Below are positions 10,271 to 22,492 of a stretch of DNA of 64,000 nucleotides, one piece after another. The number at the start of each line of letters is the position of its first letter. Position 1 is the stretch's first letter. This DNA is from Trichosporon coremiiforme (lineage: Eukaryota > Basidiomycota > Tremellomycetes > Trichosporonales > Trichosporonaceae). Position numbers and translations under genes: made by a program. The notes beneath the pieces are model-generated. The model had not been told where the DNA came from. It searched no databases and saw only the letters and a program-made list of their open reading frames with translations. The DNA lies in assembly GCA_039545355.1 (NCBI GenBank), contig BCJJ01000016.1, forward strand, positions 744,001 to 808,000. Direction: 5' to 3'.

Positions 10271-12911
10271 CTAGCGGAACGGGAACCCGCCCTGCGCCTC
10301 AGTAGGCCCAACCTTCATCCAGAAGTCGGCAAGATCGAGCGCCTCAACGGGGTGCTGTTCCTGGGCACAAGTGCCGCCAAACTTGAACCAGTCGTCCAGC
10401 GTCGCAAAGCCAAGGTTGTTCGCGATATCCCTCGCCGCGTCGGCAGCGGCCGCTTCACCTGCAGGCGGGAAGTACTCGCCTCCGTCACCCCATGGAGCCT
10501 GACTCGCCTCGTCAGTCGAGGGAAAAGTGGAGGGACCAGCAGGCTGGCCCGGCGGACCGCCGCTGGGACTGTTCGCTGCTGTCGCCATGCCGGCGAGAAT
10601 GTTGCAGAGACCTTGCAGCTGCCTGCCGTATCGAACAGCGGGGTGGTCGTCGTCCGGAGACGCGTCCTCGAAGGCCGTGATCAATCGCTCGATGAGACGG
10701 TGCGCACCCGGGTGGTCGGCACGCAGCATCGCGCCGCTGTACATTGCTTTCAGAAGCAGGATCGCCGCGTACGTGAACCACAACAGGAAGCGGTTGGGGA
10801 GGTACGGCAGCGCTCCACCAGGTGCGAGGCTGTCGACGCAGATGTGCAGGAGCTGGCGCGCCGCATCGATCGACTGGAAGATGTAGCGCGCATCGGGTGA
10901 GGCGGCAGCGCCACGAGGGAACAAGCTCAGGTGTGGGCGCACATCGGAGGGATTCTTGCGCGCCTCTTCCTCCGCACGCATAGCAGCGCGCTCGACGTGT
11001 GCGTGCTGAGGTCAGTTGGCGATACACAGAGCACAACTCACGAAACTGAAGGAGCAGATGTACAGCTGAGTGTAGTAGAACATGGCCCATACGGCGTCCG
11101 TCAGCGGAAACAGTTTCCACTTCTTGTCGCGCCACAGGATCTTGAACCCGTCCAGGCTGCGCACGAGCTCGTCAATGTACTTGAAGTACTCGGCGTGCAG
11201 GATGAGCGAGCGCGTCCGCCCCGCATTGGGATACAGCACATCGTGCGCGTTGCTCATCAGCTGCGTCAGCTCGAGGTACGTCTGCACGAGTGACGCGAGG
11301 TCGTCCTGCACCAGGTCGCCGCGATCAGGAGCAATCTCGCGCAGGAAAGGGAAGTTGCCGGGCGCTGCGGTCGGACCGGTCTGCGCAGACGCCGAGAAGC
11401 CCTGGAAGCACACGTTCGGTCCGCGCGACCAGAATGCCTTGCCGAGGCGCAAAGAAACGCTGTTGTCAGCTATCGCACGCAAGATCAGTCAGCTGCCACT
11501 CACTGCCTATCGAACAGGTAGCAGTACGTCCACACAAGCCTCGCACGCTCAACCTCGTACGTCCGCTCTTCCTCTGGCAGGACCTTCGTGGCAAGCTTGT
11601 CCAGGCCGAGGGAGTAGGCGCTGCGGATGGCCATTCCAATCATCATCCACGCCTGGCGGTTCTCTGCACCGTGCACTTCCTCACCGAAGCCCTGGGCGTG
11701 GACGGGGTCAGGGACATCGGCTGGTGGCGGATCGCGGGGCAAGTTCTCGGCCAGCAGCAGCAGCGCCTCGACGAGACCGACGGTCGGCGGCGCGCCGAAG
11801 CAGATGACTTCACTGATCCAGCCCCTCATTGTACTCCAAGCGCGATCGTGAATGTGCCGCATGCCCGGCCCGCTGTCGTGTCTCGACGCAATGATTACCA
11901 TGGCGCTCGTGAGGTACCGCTCATTGCAGGCGAACTGGGCCAGCTGTTCGCGCGACCGGGGGATTCGTTCTGCTGAAACCATAGGCTGGGGGTCAGTTCC
12001 AGACAGGAGGGTGTCAACTTACGAATAGGTGGTGGTAGTAGCGAAAGAAGGCGTTGACGAGCTTCCACACCTGCTCGCCATCGACGATGCCGAGCTTGAC
12101 GAGCGCGAAATCCTCAATACGCGCCGGCTGCTCACGGTTCCTCGCGGGAGTCACTGTGCCGCTGGAGAATGTGGGCCGGCGCCTGCGCTCGTCGGTGGCC
12201 GGGCGGCCGGCCGCAATGGCGAGGATGTGCAGCGCGTCCGCCTCGTTCTGCATGCCGGCCTGCAGAATACTATTCGCGTCAGGCCGTTGCAGTTTCCTGC
12301 GCTTGTCTAGCGAGGAGGAAGGGGACGGGGCCTCGTGCGACTTGTTCGAGCTGATCGAAGTCGCGGACGGCACGTCGTAGCCGTAGCTTGTTTGCCTGGG
12401 GTAGAACGACGAGGGTCCGGGGCTGGGTAGCCGGGCGGTGGGCGATGGATCGGTTGAGGGAGCCCTATTGTCGTACCACGGCGCAGAAGGGAGCTTTGCT
12501 GCGCCATTCGTGTCGGATCGCGAGGTGGACGACTCTGGCTCGTCTCTCCTGCGCTTGGCGTTGTTTCCCCCACGGCGTGACGGGGCAAACACACACTCAC
12601 GCGACTCGCGGCGGCATCGCGCACATGGTGGCGAGGAAGGCGCTGAGATGTCACCCTGTGCATGTCAGCTGCATCGCAAGTGGCCGCTCAGCGTACCAGG
12701 TTGCATCTTGCCTTCCTTGCGCGGCAATGGAGGCTGTTGGAGTCAGTGGTTTGGTATCGATGGACAGCGGGTGGGGGAAGGCGGCAGTAGCCGGTGGCCA
12801 GCGGCTCTGGACGGCGACTCACCATGCGCGATAACCGCGTCTAGCCTTCTCCTTGTCCTTCTTGTCGTCGTCGTCGCGGGGAGGAGTGCCCGAGGGCGGT
12901 TTCACGTCCAT
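10271..12911 (-). CDS. Zn2Cys6 fungal transcription factor
   Basis: Six exons on the minus strand (12911-12823, 12733-12697, 12655-12023, 11985-11504, 11459-11042, 11005-10271) give 797 residues. The DNA-binding zinc cluster is split across the first three exons. After joining it has cysteines at 30, 33, 40, 53, 56 and 63, that is C-x2-C-x6-C-x12-C-x2-C-x6-C, with the basic stretch RARKAR. A low-complexity Ser/Pro linker follows, then the fungal-specific middle homology region; the motif DRHVSLRLGKAFWSRGP (near residue 410) is the usual signature of that domain. The target genes cannot be read from sequence. The neighbours (YggS, recyclin-1) do not suggest a pathway or gene cluster. Confidence 0.9.
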
Positions 12912-13340
12912 GGCGAGAGTGCCGCTCTGCAGAGAGCAAGAGTGAATGTTGACCGTGGATGAAGAGGATCGAGAAAGTGGATGAGATCGGGACCGCCCCG
13001 CCCAGCCGGCATGTGCCCCGGCTGAGCAGCTGCCCCGGCTCAGTGGGTGCACCTTGCGGCCCGCGGGTCTTCGGTCCGGTCGAACCGGCCGGCGTCCCAC
13101 CCAGGATCACCACCACGGGCCAACGGTAAGCGTGCAAGCGTGCCCATCCACAGTCCACAGCGCCCAGTGCCGCCTTTGTTTGCCGGTGTCCCTGCAATAG
13201 ATGCACTCGCACACAACAGAGTAACCGAAGCCACCGATTATTTCTTCCATGCACCTGGGATCACCAGCATCATTCACTTCGTCCCCGTCACAGGTCATTA
13301 TGCATAGCTCATACGGCACCCTCAAGATCGTGGCTTCTGG
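12912..13340. other. Intergenic between zinc-cluster gene and recyclin-1
   Basis: This 429-bp spacer should hold the promoter and leader of the transcription factor and the 3' end of recyclin-1, both on the minus strand. I see no additional gene. Confidence 0.55.
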
Positions 13341-16300
13341 CTACATGATAACGCAATCCTCCCGAACCGACAGCGCATACATCGCCTGCATGTTAGCTAT
13401 GACAAAATCCTCAACGGAAGCTACTCACCTTGTCGACAGTCTTCTCGATCTTCTTCCAGTCCGCCCGTCGCTGGATGAACTCGTAGATGCTGTTTGTCAG
13501 CTTGCAGCCGAGGATACAGCAGCTGCCACTTTTACTCACTCTTCCGGTCTGAACTCGCCTCCGTAGCGGGTCACATCGCGCACGATCTGCGCCAGATCCT
13601 TCGCGTCGGACACGATGAACACGTGCCCCAGCATCTTGAGGTTGGCAAAGTCCTCGGTGATGCGCTGCTGCTTCAGGCTGGCGACGAAGGCGTGGTACGC
13701 GTTAAGGTCCGCAATGATCTGGAAGCCGCCTTCGAGCGAAATGATCTGGCGCTTAAGGTGCCGCTGCAGGATTGCCTGCAGACGGATACCGACCTCCTGG
13801 TAGAACACCTCGAGCACCTCCTTCGAAGTACTGCCCTTCAGGAGGTTGCAGTGCATCTCCAAGCACGCGATCGCCTCGCGGCACCCTAGCGTCGGGCCAA
13901 GCTCCATGGGCACACCCGGTTCCGGGTAGTACTCCCGAGGACCGGTTTTGGTCATGACGATGTGCTCCACCTGTTTTGTCAGCTCATGAGAACCACATCC
14001 GAAAGCTCACCTGGTTCATGAGGACTTCGATTCCTGCATTCAGGCCAGCGGCAACGGCGTCGTCCAGTACACCTTCGAAGCGCTTCTTCTCGCGCATGAC
14101 GGGGTTCAGGAAGTCGGTCTTGTCAACGTACTGCGCAATCTCCTTGTCAAAGTAGACTTGGACCATGCTCTGGATCGTGTCTCCAACGTGCACCAGCTCG
14201 AAGAACTGGAGCAGCGGCGCGACGCTCGCCGTCTCGTCGTGCTCGGCCGGCTTGTAGGTAAGCATCTGCTTGGTGGCGATGCGGAAACCGGGAGCGATGT
14301 GGCGGTCTCCGATGGCCTTGAGCAGCAAGATGAACAGTTCCTCGACAGTCTCGACAACCTTGTTGCCGCACTTGCCGGGGTACTGGGCAAACGTCTCTGT
14401 TCGCTTCAGACTTTCACGGTCACCGTGAATCAGCTCAAGCGCCGTGTCAAGCGAAACGAGGAGCTGCAGTCTTTCGAAGTCGGTGTTTGAGCCGCTTGCG
14501 TTCTTAGCGCTAGCAGTCGAGCCGGGAGTCGTGGCTCCGGATGCAGCACCGGCGGCGGTTGGGACGGTTAGGTTGTCGACCTCGTCTTCCTCATCGGCAT
14601 CCTCCTTGTTGCCGTTGAGATCAAGGTCGTCGACCTTCTCCGTCACAATATCGATCTTCTCAGCCTTGTCGTCCTCCCAGTCTGGCCGGTCGACGCCCGA
14701 CGTGTCAAAGACGACCTCTCCGTTGACCATCTTTCCAGTGGTCCCCTTGGTCTGACTGGTAGTAGAGGTACTGGCTGTCCACTTTTGGGGGTTGAGCATG
14801 GAGAGGCCAGCGACAGCGTGTGAGCCTCCAGCGACGATGGCGTTGACGCCGAAAGAGACAGTACGCGGCACAATCGTGACGGGGAGCAGGAGCGCATCCT
14901 TGAAGCCAGCAAGCACGTTGCGCTTGACCTGGTCCGGATTCTGAGACGTCAGGAACTGCGGCTGTCCCGACGTAGCGGCCGCCAGGCGAGACTCGGTGGA
15001 ACCAGAGATTGCTCCTGTTTTCGTGCCGAGCTGCGCATCCCAAGCATTACAGATGCCGTTGAGAGCGCTCTGGGTCCACTCTGTCTCGTCCTCGAGGTAC
15101 TCGTCCATGTGCGGTTCAAACATGTCGTACACCGACTTCTCGATCGCTGTTCGCTCGACGTCCGTCTTCTTATCCCCGAGAAGGTCGAATGTGGTGTCGA
15201 CGAGCTTCCAAGACTGAATGAACGAGGCGGCAGTAGCCTGCAGACTAAGCTCTTGCGACATGACGCGGGTTTGGCTGAGCAACGTCTGCACGTATTCTCC
15301 GATGACGTCCGCGGCAACGCGGTCACAAAGAGTAAGCACGACACCTGCTGTCGGCGGGAACACCTTGATCGCCAGCTCGCAGTCGAGCTTAAAGCTCTCG
15401 AGTACGTGCGCCATGAAAGCGTCCATCGGCGTGAAGTCGAGTTGTCGCACGAGAGCTGTACCTGTCGGATCAGGCACCTTGCTGGAACAAGTTAGCGATG
15501 AAGCATCATTTCAACTCACATGATGTTCTCCGCGGCGTCCCATCTTCCAGTCTCGTAGAAAACGTTGCGCTTCTCAATCCAGACTCTTCCGCACTCCCAC
15601 TCCTCTCTTCGTCCGCCGCCACTCTGCCACACCTTCCAGCTTGCGTCCGCAGCAGCCTGCATCCCCTCAATGTCCTTCTTGCTGTCCGACATCTCGAACG
15701 CGACAAGACATGTTGAGTCGAACCTGTCGGCCGCGGCTAACAGTGATTGCCTCAGGAATCCCCAGTCGTTAACTGGCTGGATCTCGGGCGACAGGAACCT
15801 CAACAGCGCCAACAGCAGGTCACCCTGCTCTGACAAGCTCGGGACCAGTGCTGTGTTCGGGTCCGGGGCGAACAGCAGCGACAGCGCTGTAGACGGCGAA
15901 GGCGAATTTCGAAGGTGTAGGCACTGCGGGAGCAGTCGAACGTGCCTCCGCTTGTAGGTCTCGTACCACTCTCCTGGCTTCGTTCTTGGTCCGGGCGGAG
16001 GCGCTGATACCGCGAAGAAGCCATGGGTACGCGTCCCAGCTGTTGGCCGTGACGGCAGCGGAACGGCGTCGAAGTCCATCAGGTTCTGCTCCTTCGATGC
16101 TGCTGGCTTGGACGGCGTTGCAAAATCCCCGAAGTCCACCTCCTCGAAGGTATCGTTCGCCTGCCCAAAGTCACCGAAGTCGCCGAAGTCATCATCGTCT
16201 TGCGCCTGGTTCAGCTTGCCGTTGATGCTCGCCATCTTCGTAGACTGCGGACTCGGTGTCACCTGCTTCTTCGGACTCGGTGCACCTTCTGGAGGCTCTT

Positions 16301-16647
16301 TGCCTGCTTGAGTCAGTTTACTAGGCGCATCGCAACTCACCTGTGTCAACCTCGGTGATTCCGAGTACTCGGCATCGGTGCTCCCATGTGCTCTCGGTCC
16401 GGGCGATGCGCGCCAGTGCCCTGTTTGCGCGGGCAAAGTTTGGAATGTCGTGCACTGGCAGGTATCCGACAATCTTGACTAGGACGTCTTCTGGCCATCG
16501 TCCTACTCGCGGTCCACTTCGAGCTCGGGTGGCAGCGTTGGTCGCAGCCCCCGCTTTGCTTGGTTTCAGGACGCCGAAGTTGAACATGCCGCCGGCGGAG
16601 CTGGGCCCGCCAGGCTTCGTCGGAGCCATGGGCGCCCACTGGTCCAT
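13341..16647 (-). CDS. rcy1: Recyclin-1: F-box protein with Sec10-like body and CaaX end
   Basis: Six exons on the minus strand (16647-16341, 16306-15520, 15481-14011, 13970-13540, 13489-13429, 13385-13341) give 1033 residues. An F-box lies at about residues 50-92 (WPEDVLVKIVGYLPVHDIPN). An acidic DFGDFGDF segment (142-149) and an EVDFGDF follow, resembling adaptor-binding motifs. The rest is the helical exocyst-Sec10-like region, with MHCNLLKGSTSKEVLEVFYQ near the C-terminus. The last exon is only 45 nt and ends in CVIM, a CaaX prenylation motif, as in yeast Rcy1. Rcy1/Pof6 acts in endocytic recycling and cell separation, probably as an SCF substrate adaptor on membranes. All six exons join in frame through short introns with GTGAG donors. 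The combination of F-box, Sec10 region and CaaX makes the call secure. Confidence 0.92.
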
Positions 16648-17461
16648 GTTGGCGGAGTCGGGGAGGGGGGTGAGGTCAAGAGACTGAAAGGGAATGCTAT
16701 TGACGGAACGAGATTATCAGTTCAATGAACCTTGGCCCTAGCGTGCAGCTGCGACGCAGACCCAGGCGCGTGGTGGCCCCAGATACGTGGATCCGACAAG
16801 TAGTCCGATCACTTAAACTGCCCGCCCGTTTAACCAACGATCTGTGCTGAAGAGAGCAGGCGCCCCTCCTCCATCTCTTTTCCGTATTCAGGAGCGTATG
16901 CTACCAATGCATGGGAAACAGCAGGCGCCAACTGAGAGGACGGCTGTCTCGGATACACCATGGAGTGTCAGTGGTGCGAGAGACACGCTCTCCTGCTAGG
17001 TTTACAACCTCCACTTCTGATAACAACAGGATCTCTACCAAGTTGGTAGAAGCGGAAGCAGATTGCTTGGCTCGCGCCTGTCCGCCTGTCTGAGGCGCGT
17101 CAGTCTGCGAGCCTTAGGTCTGAACGGTCGCAGATAATAGCCAGAGCGGCAGCCAGGCAGCCGCTTCCGACGGAGGAGCGGCGCAGGAGCTGCCAGACAC
17201 GCGCAGAACACCGATGCAAGAGGCTGAGAGTCCCGAAGCGAATTCGCGGCAAATGAAGGTGCCGTGTACTTGCGTCGCCGTCGCAGGTTAATCAGACCAC
17301 ATGCAATGGTCGCATCATGAACAAAGCGATTCGCACTTGGTACAAGAACGATTCGCTCCCATAGTGACAGGCCCTTCAACCCTTAGACTTGGGGCCTCCA
17401 CCCCATCACTTACATCCTCCTCATCACCCCAACCCCTCAATTCATCACCTCCCATCCAGCC
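16648..17461. promoter_or_regulatory. Divergent promoter region
   Basis: Spacer between the divergent starts of recyclin-1 (16647, minus) and the orphan zinc-finger-like gene (17462, plus). The stretch 17380-17461 is a C/T/A-rich leader lacking G, typical of sequence just upstream of a start codon in this genome. No other gene was seen. Confidence 0.55.
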
Positions 17462-19377
17462 ATGATCTGGGGTGGAGGCGCCGCTGCCGGCCCCTCCGCG
17501 CATCCCGCGCCGCCGCAAGGCACCCCGCACCCGCAACCCAACCCCTTGCTCAACACAACAACCTCGCCGGCCTTACCACCACAGCCCACATCATCATCAA
17601 CAAACCATGTCTCACTACGTCGGGCGAACTCAGGCGGCAAGGTCTATTCAGCCGAGGAGGTGTGGCTGAGCGGCCGCGAGCGCCTGCGTCCGATCGCAAA
17701 GATGTGCGCGGTACGCGTCAACAACGAGTATTGTGACGCTGAGCTCATCACCGACCACCTACACGCTAAAGTGAGCTCAACACCTTAAGTCCACACTAAC
17801 GATAAGCACCTTCAAAAGCACCTCGACAAAATCGAGACTACGGTCGTGAGTCTAGTTTCCTCATCTTCTCCGCTGACATGCAAGACGAACGACCCCCAAG
17901 CGCCGCTGCCGCAAGTCTGGCTCAGCGGCATCCGAGTGCGGTGGAGCAGCATTCAGGAACTGCGCGACGCGTTCGACAACCATGCGTATAGAAACTGTCT
18001 GTGCGCAGTCGAGAGTAAGTCACACCCCTCGTGGACTCCAGCCCAAAGCTGACGCCAGACTGCATCCATCCGAACCTGATCCGACCGGAAGCACACTACA
18101 AGAACAATCACTCGTCAGCCGACTTCCGTGAAGATCTGCTGCGCCCGCGCTTGGTACTGAAGCCGGGCGTGCCGCAGCCGCTTCCAATGCTCCCCGACTC
18201 CCTTCCCTCGTACAAGATCGCGACGCATGAGATCCGCCCCTTCACTGACCGACCATTACCGGCTATTCCAACGCCAGGACCACGGCTCCGCGAACTACTT
18301 GAGGATATCATCGAGGAGCGATGCGTCGATGACGTGCCGTCCTTGTATCCTGCGGCTCTATGGGACAGCTCGGACTTCGTGACCATGGAGCTCGAGGACG
18401 ACGACGAGGGTACCGTAATCGGGCAGGTCGACGGCGCGCCTGTGATTCGGCTCTCGGCGCCTCCTCCGACACCGTTGCAAGGCGGCCGCATGCGGAAGCG
18501 CGGCGAGCGAGCAGACTCGACCTTCTCCGACGCCAGCTGGGCACCGAGCGTCGCGCCGTCTTCCCCGATGTCGGCACGGACAGCAGCGCCACGTGCGAGC
18601 GCAAGCAGCTCTCAGCCGGTGATTCGGGAGGAAACGCCGTTTGGTCTCCGAGCGGAGACGCCGACACCTTCGACGCCGACGAAGCGCGCACTCCGCCAGA
18701 CGCCCAGCTACGAGCAGCCGATCCTCATCCCGCCACCGCCGCGTAAACGCGCAAAGCCCATCTTCGCGAAGAACAAGATCCTCCTCACGCCTGTCCCGCT
18801 GCCTGACGGTCCACTGCCCATCCCGAGCGCCGGCGCTAAGGGCGCACAGCCAATGCGCCTCGTCAAGAAGAGCGGGAGGCCAAGGGAGATCCCGCAGCCG
18901 CTCGACTACATCCTCGCTCGGGCTGAAGCTGCGCACAAGGCGAAAGCGGCCGCCGTTGCAGACGCTACGGCGGTTGTAGACTACATCAAGCAGGAAATCT
19001 CCGCTCCCAGCACACCGGCAGTGCCTTCGTTACCTCCTTCCTCGCAGCTCACGGCGACGCAGGGCTCGTCCCAGGTCTCGCTCCTCGGTCCGTCTCAGTC
19101 ATCCCAGGCCGCGCAGATGTTGCCACCGCCGACCCTCCCGACACATCCGCGCCGCACGCCCGCACGGGGTAAGCGGAAGGAACCTTCACGCGAGGGCGCG
19201 GAGGTCGTCTCTCGTGCCGCCGAGGAGTGGGCATTCGCCAAGACGGGACGCTACTGCGGCATCTCGTTCTGGGAGCACAAGATGGCGTTCGAGAAGGCCG
19301 CCGAGGAGAATCGACTCGCAGCACTCGGCGCCGGACTCTTTGGACCTCCACTTACGGCGCTGGCCCCTGGTCCTTAG
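17462..19377 (+). CDS. Orphan protein with two C2H2-like zinc modules
   Basis: Four exons (17462-17770, 17807-17845, 17885-18014, 18059-19377) give 598 residues. I do not recognise a named family. Two Cys/His groups lie near the N-terminus: C-x8-C-x7-H-x-H-x2-H around residues 81-104, interrupted by intron 1, and C-x4-C-x10-H-x4-H around residues 157-178 (CAVENCIHPNLIRPEAHYKN), interrupted by intron 3. Each resembles a degenerate C2H2 finger and both follow a similar W-L-S-G phrase (EVWLSGRERLR, QVWLSGIRVRW), so they look like an internal duplication. The remainder is Pro/Ser/Thr-rich with basic patches such as PPRKRAKP and TPARGKRKEP, suggesting a nuclear protein. A small conserved-looking block near the end reads AEEWAFAKTGRYCG. 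A role in chromatin or transcription is inference only. Confidence 0.72.
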
Positions 19378-19850
19378 CAAGCACCACCACAGCAACTCTC
19401 TTAAGCTCAAGTCCCTCGGCTCCCACCCCCTCTGTACCCGCCCGCCAACTCCCAATACCCAAGCATCGCACCCAAGTCATCCCTGTAAGATCCGTCACAT
19501 CAACACTTCACGCATCTGTATCAGTAAAGCACATCATCTAGCCCATGACCTCAGCCGAGGCACATTCCATCTACAGGCATTGTTACACATCCCACAGCAC
19601 ACAGCATGCACATATTATCATTGCAGCCTTAATCCGCGATGCGTGTCGCGGCGTCCGCTCGGCCACAGACATAAGCTCGAGACATGTCAAACAGGCGGTA
19701 GTGGCGTGTGTGGCATGCCGCATCGTGCATCGCGCAGCGCCTACTCAATGCAGCGCGCGGGAGCAATGAAAGATACATGGGGTAAAACACAGGTTCAGAT
19801 GGTACAACGCAGAAATGACACAAAGGACGGAAAGACAGAGCTACCGCAGC
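19378..19850. other. Intergenic between convergent genes
   Basis: This 473-bp spacer between convergent stop codons is lower in GC than the flanking genes and carries no convincing reading frame. It should hold both 3' untranslated regions. Confidence 0.5.
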
Positions 19851-20444
19851 TTAACAATGGATAGGTGTTGCGGCAGGAATCGCGGCGGGCGGGGCGAGTG
19901 GTTTTGCCTGCCGGCCCACGTCCTGGGACCAGAGCACGATACGGACGACTTTGGGCGAGGCGTCGCGGAGTCTGAGGCGCAGGGCCGTGTCTGGCATCAG
20001 CGCTGCTCTGCGGGTCGTTCCGACACCGCCGTTCTGGGTCAAACGTTCTGGGTGCTCCGTTCTCCGGACAGGCATAGCCCACATTCCTGCTCTCTTTTCT
20101 CTAACTCTTCGTCCCGTTGAAGATCTGGAGATGGAAAAATACTCACTGTGCTCGGCATGAACTCCCCGCAACCAGGCCCAAAGCCCCTCGTCCCCGCTCC
20201 AGCTGTAGAGGTCTGACTCGAGTTGCGTCAGCTCGTCGAGCAGGGCTGGACGCAGGGGGTAGGTCAGGGCAACGCGCTGCTCGAAGTGGAGCCGTAAGGT
20301 TGGATACTCGGAGGACGTGAGGAGTTGGCCAAGCGCTGGGGGAATCTGGTGCGGTTCTGAGGGGATTAGGAGGCGGATGTGGTGCTGTGGGAATGGGGGG
20401 AGTGACGGCGGCAAGGCGTAGGGCGGTGGGCAGAGTGAGGTCAT
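19851..20444 (-). CDS. Small orphan protein, proline-rich N-terminus
   Basis: One open frame of 197 codons starts at an ATG (20444). The N-terminus (MTSLCPPPYALPPSLPPFPQ) is proline-rich. It is followed by a helical-looking part with LLIPSEPHQIPPALGQLL and LLDELTQLESDLYSWSGDEG. The C-terminus reads ALRLRLRDASPKVVRIVLWS. A good GTGAGT donor occurs at about codon 99 (20151-20146), and an in-frame intron (for example 60 nt to GAGAGCAG, or 97 nt to GCACCCAG) is likely, which would shorten the protein to roughly 165-177 residues without changing the frame. No family recognised. Confidence 0.5.
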   Translation of the reverse strand: MTSLCPPPYALPPSLPPFPQHHIRLLIPSEPHQIPPALGQLLTSSEYPTLRLHFEQRVALTYPLRPALLDELTQLESDLYSWSGDEGLWAWLRGVHAEHSEYFSISRSSTGRRVREKRAGMWAMPVRRTEHPERLTQNGGVGTTRRAALMPDTALRLRLRDASPKVVRIVLWSQDVGRQAKPLAPPAAIPAATPIHC

Positions 20445-21820
20445 AGAGACAGAGACAGACTTCGGTAGCCGGACTTTCGACTGCGATGTAATATGCTTAG
20501 TTCAGCTAAGCTCCAGGAGTGGTGAAGTAGAAAGATGGTCGATGGGTGTCGCGAGATGAGCCATGGTCAATCTTATAGCACCGGACGCCGCCGGTGATGG
20601 GGAGAGAGGGCACAATAACATCGACTCATCCGGCACTGAGCCGGCTCCGGCTATCACACGAAGCATCGTTCGAGGTGGGAATTCGCCGAGCCGAGTTGCA
20701 TTCCTGACCTAGCTGTACGGCGCGGTTTCACTCTGCAACAAGCAACGCAAGCAACGGCGGCGAAGCAGACCTCGAACATGCATACAACGTCTTCCGGCTG
20801 GGCCCAACGGCCCCCTTCTCGTGGGCGTGAAGCTTCCCCACGCATGATTCCGTCTCTGCGATGCTTAACTGGAACAGACGCCCCAGATAGCACGAGAGCA
20901 TGAGTGCGTCACGCCGCAACCCTCCGTCGACGCCCGAGACCCGGAGCCGCGCAGCCGTGCCCCACGACTCTGCGACGCCACCAGTCGTCTCAGCCCTCAA
21001 CCTTAACCACGCCCTCAAGTCCTCATGTTCGGGCCTGATTCACATTCACGCTCCTCAGCCCCGTGACGCGCGGCAGCCGTCACTCCACCTTTGCCCCACG
21101 TCCGTTGCGCGAATTGAGGATAGCACGAGTGCAATCTAAGTTCCCCTACCAATGATGTACCGGCTCGGGCTATCAAGCATCAAACGAGTGATTGTTCGAG
21201 CCCTTGCGGCCTTGTCTCGAACGCACTCGGAGATCTTTTGTCGGCATGGCCACCCCCATTCCCACCTGAGACGGAGCCAGGGGTCACATGGATCTGGATG
21301 TGAAGGGTGAAAGAATGGCCGAGATGTGCAGGCGATGATTGTTCTGATTATTCCGATTTGCCATTCCTTTGGGTGAAGGAGGTCGAAACGCGTTACTGCT
21401 TGCAGTCAATGAGTCAGCCTACATATGAACGTGACATCGACGAATTGCAAGGCAGGGACCGCGCTCTTATCTAATTCGCCGATGAGTAACCGAAAATCGC
21501 CGAGGCTGCTGGAAAGAAGGAAGCGATAAGGCTGCGACCGACCGTCATGCACCTATGCATGTGCACTACGGTTGATCCACAGGACAGGAACTGCGAGTTT
21601 CTTTTCGTTCTATTACCACTGCCTAAGCGTAGAACGACATGCGGAAAGGGGCGTTTTGACCTCGGGTGACGCGTGCTGCACCCGCTGCGGAAGTAAATCG
21701 ATCGACTGACCTCGGCGATGGGGAAGGAGGAAGGCCAGAGGAAAGCCATCCCTCACTGACTAAACGTACCAGACCCTCAAACTCACTTGTCCATTTCTTG
21801 ACGCCGCATATCTCACCATT
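20445..21820. other. Gene-poor stretch before the SUMO-like cluster
   Basis: Short open frames occur on both strands but none has a family signal, sensible composition or good splice context. The right part (about 21480-21820) leads into the decayed SUMO-like copy and may contain remnants of its promoter and first exon. Confidence 0.4.
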
Positions 21821-22492
21821 TCTCTCGCAGCTAGAACTTCCAAGTTGACTGTCGTGGAGAGCGTTGCTAGCTTTTCGACGACCCGCACCAACCATTCGAA
21901 CGTTGTCACAGTCGAGCTGAATGGCGACGAGGACACCCAGCTCACCCTCAGGGTCCGATCCTCGACCACCATGAACGGCCTCCTCAAGGTGTAGAGTACC
22001 TATGTCGAGAGGCAGAACAGCAGTGTCGCCGTCAACCCGGCCAGACTGAGATAAGCTATGAGCGAGGAATCGAGCTGACCTGCGGACTCGCTGGAGCTTG
22101 CGGTCCGATACCTGGCTCCGACACGGTATCCCAGCTCATCTTCATGCCCTCCGACTCCGCTGACGTCGTGCTCAAGGTGCAGCGCAAGTCTTCCAACTCC
22201 AGTGTTCCAAATGTTGTGCAGCTTCCGATGTTTCCTTCAAAATGCTGATTCCAAGATCTGATCCGCATCGCGGTCCTGGACGAGGACAACGGACGCACTG
22301 TTCTCCGCGCCCTGCCGAAGGCTGAGATCATCGACATCTGTGCCTTCTAGGGAGAGAAATGTGGACGTAACCCGAAGCGCTGGAACATCCTGTACGACGA
22401 GCGCATCGTGCCCGGCAACTTCCAGATCCGCCAGATCCTCGCGCCCGGCAAGCACGAGGTCGTGCGGTTGATGCGCAGGAAAATGCGCTAAA
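21820..22492 (+). pseudogene. Decayed two-domain SUMO-like gene (copy C)
   Basis: The plus-strand sequence still encodes recognisable pieces of the same two-domain protein as the gene at 23874. VVTVELNGDEDTQLTLRVRS followed by STTMNGLLKV corresponds to its first beta-grasp unit; the cognate piece there ends STTMTELG. GSDTVSQLIFMPSDSADVVL matches the end of that unit. IRIAVLDEDNGRTVLRALPK and then RNPKRWNILYDERIVPGN match the second. The frame is broken by TAG codons at about 21993 and 22348. The expected second intron is visible by position (about 22053-22087), but its donor now reads ATAAGC and its acceptor no longer ends in CAG. The third intron of the intact relative is absent. No start codon is evident, so I call it a pseudogene. 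Confidence 0.62.

Noticed and set aside
20129..20150. 22-nt intron in the small orphan gene, which would create an ECGLCLSGE-containing end
   Set aside because: 22 nt is too short for splicing; the product would stop early and lose the regular C-terminal segment.
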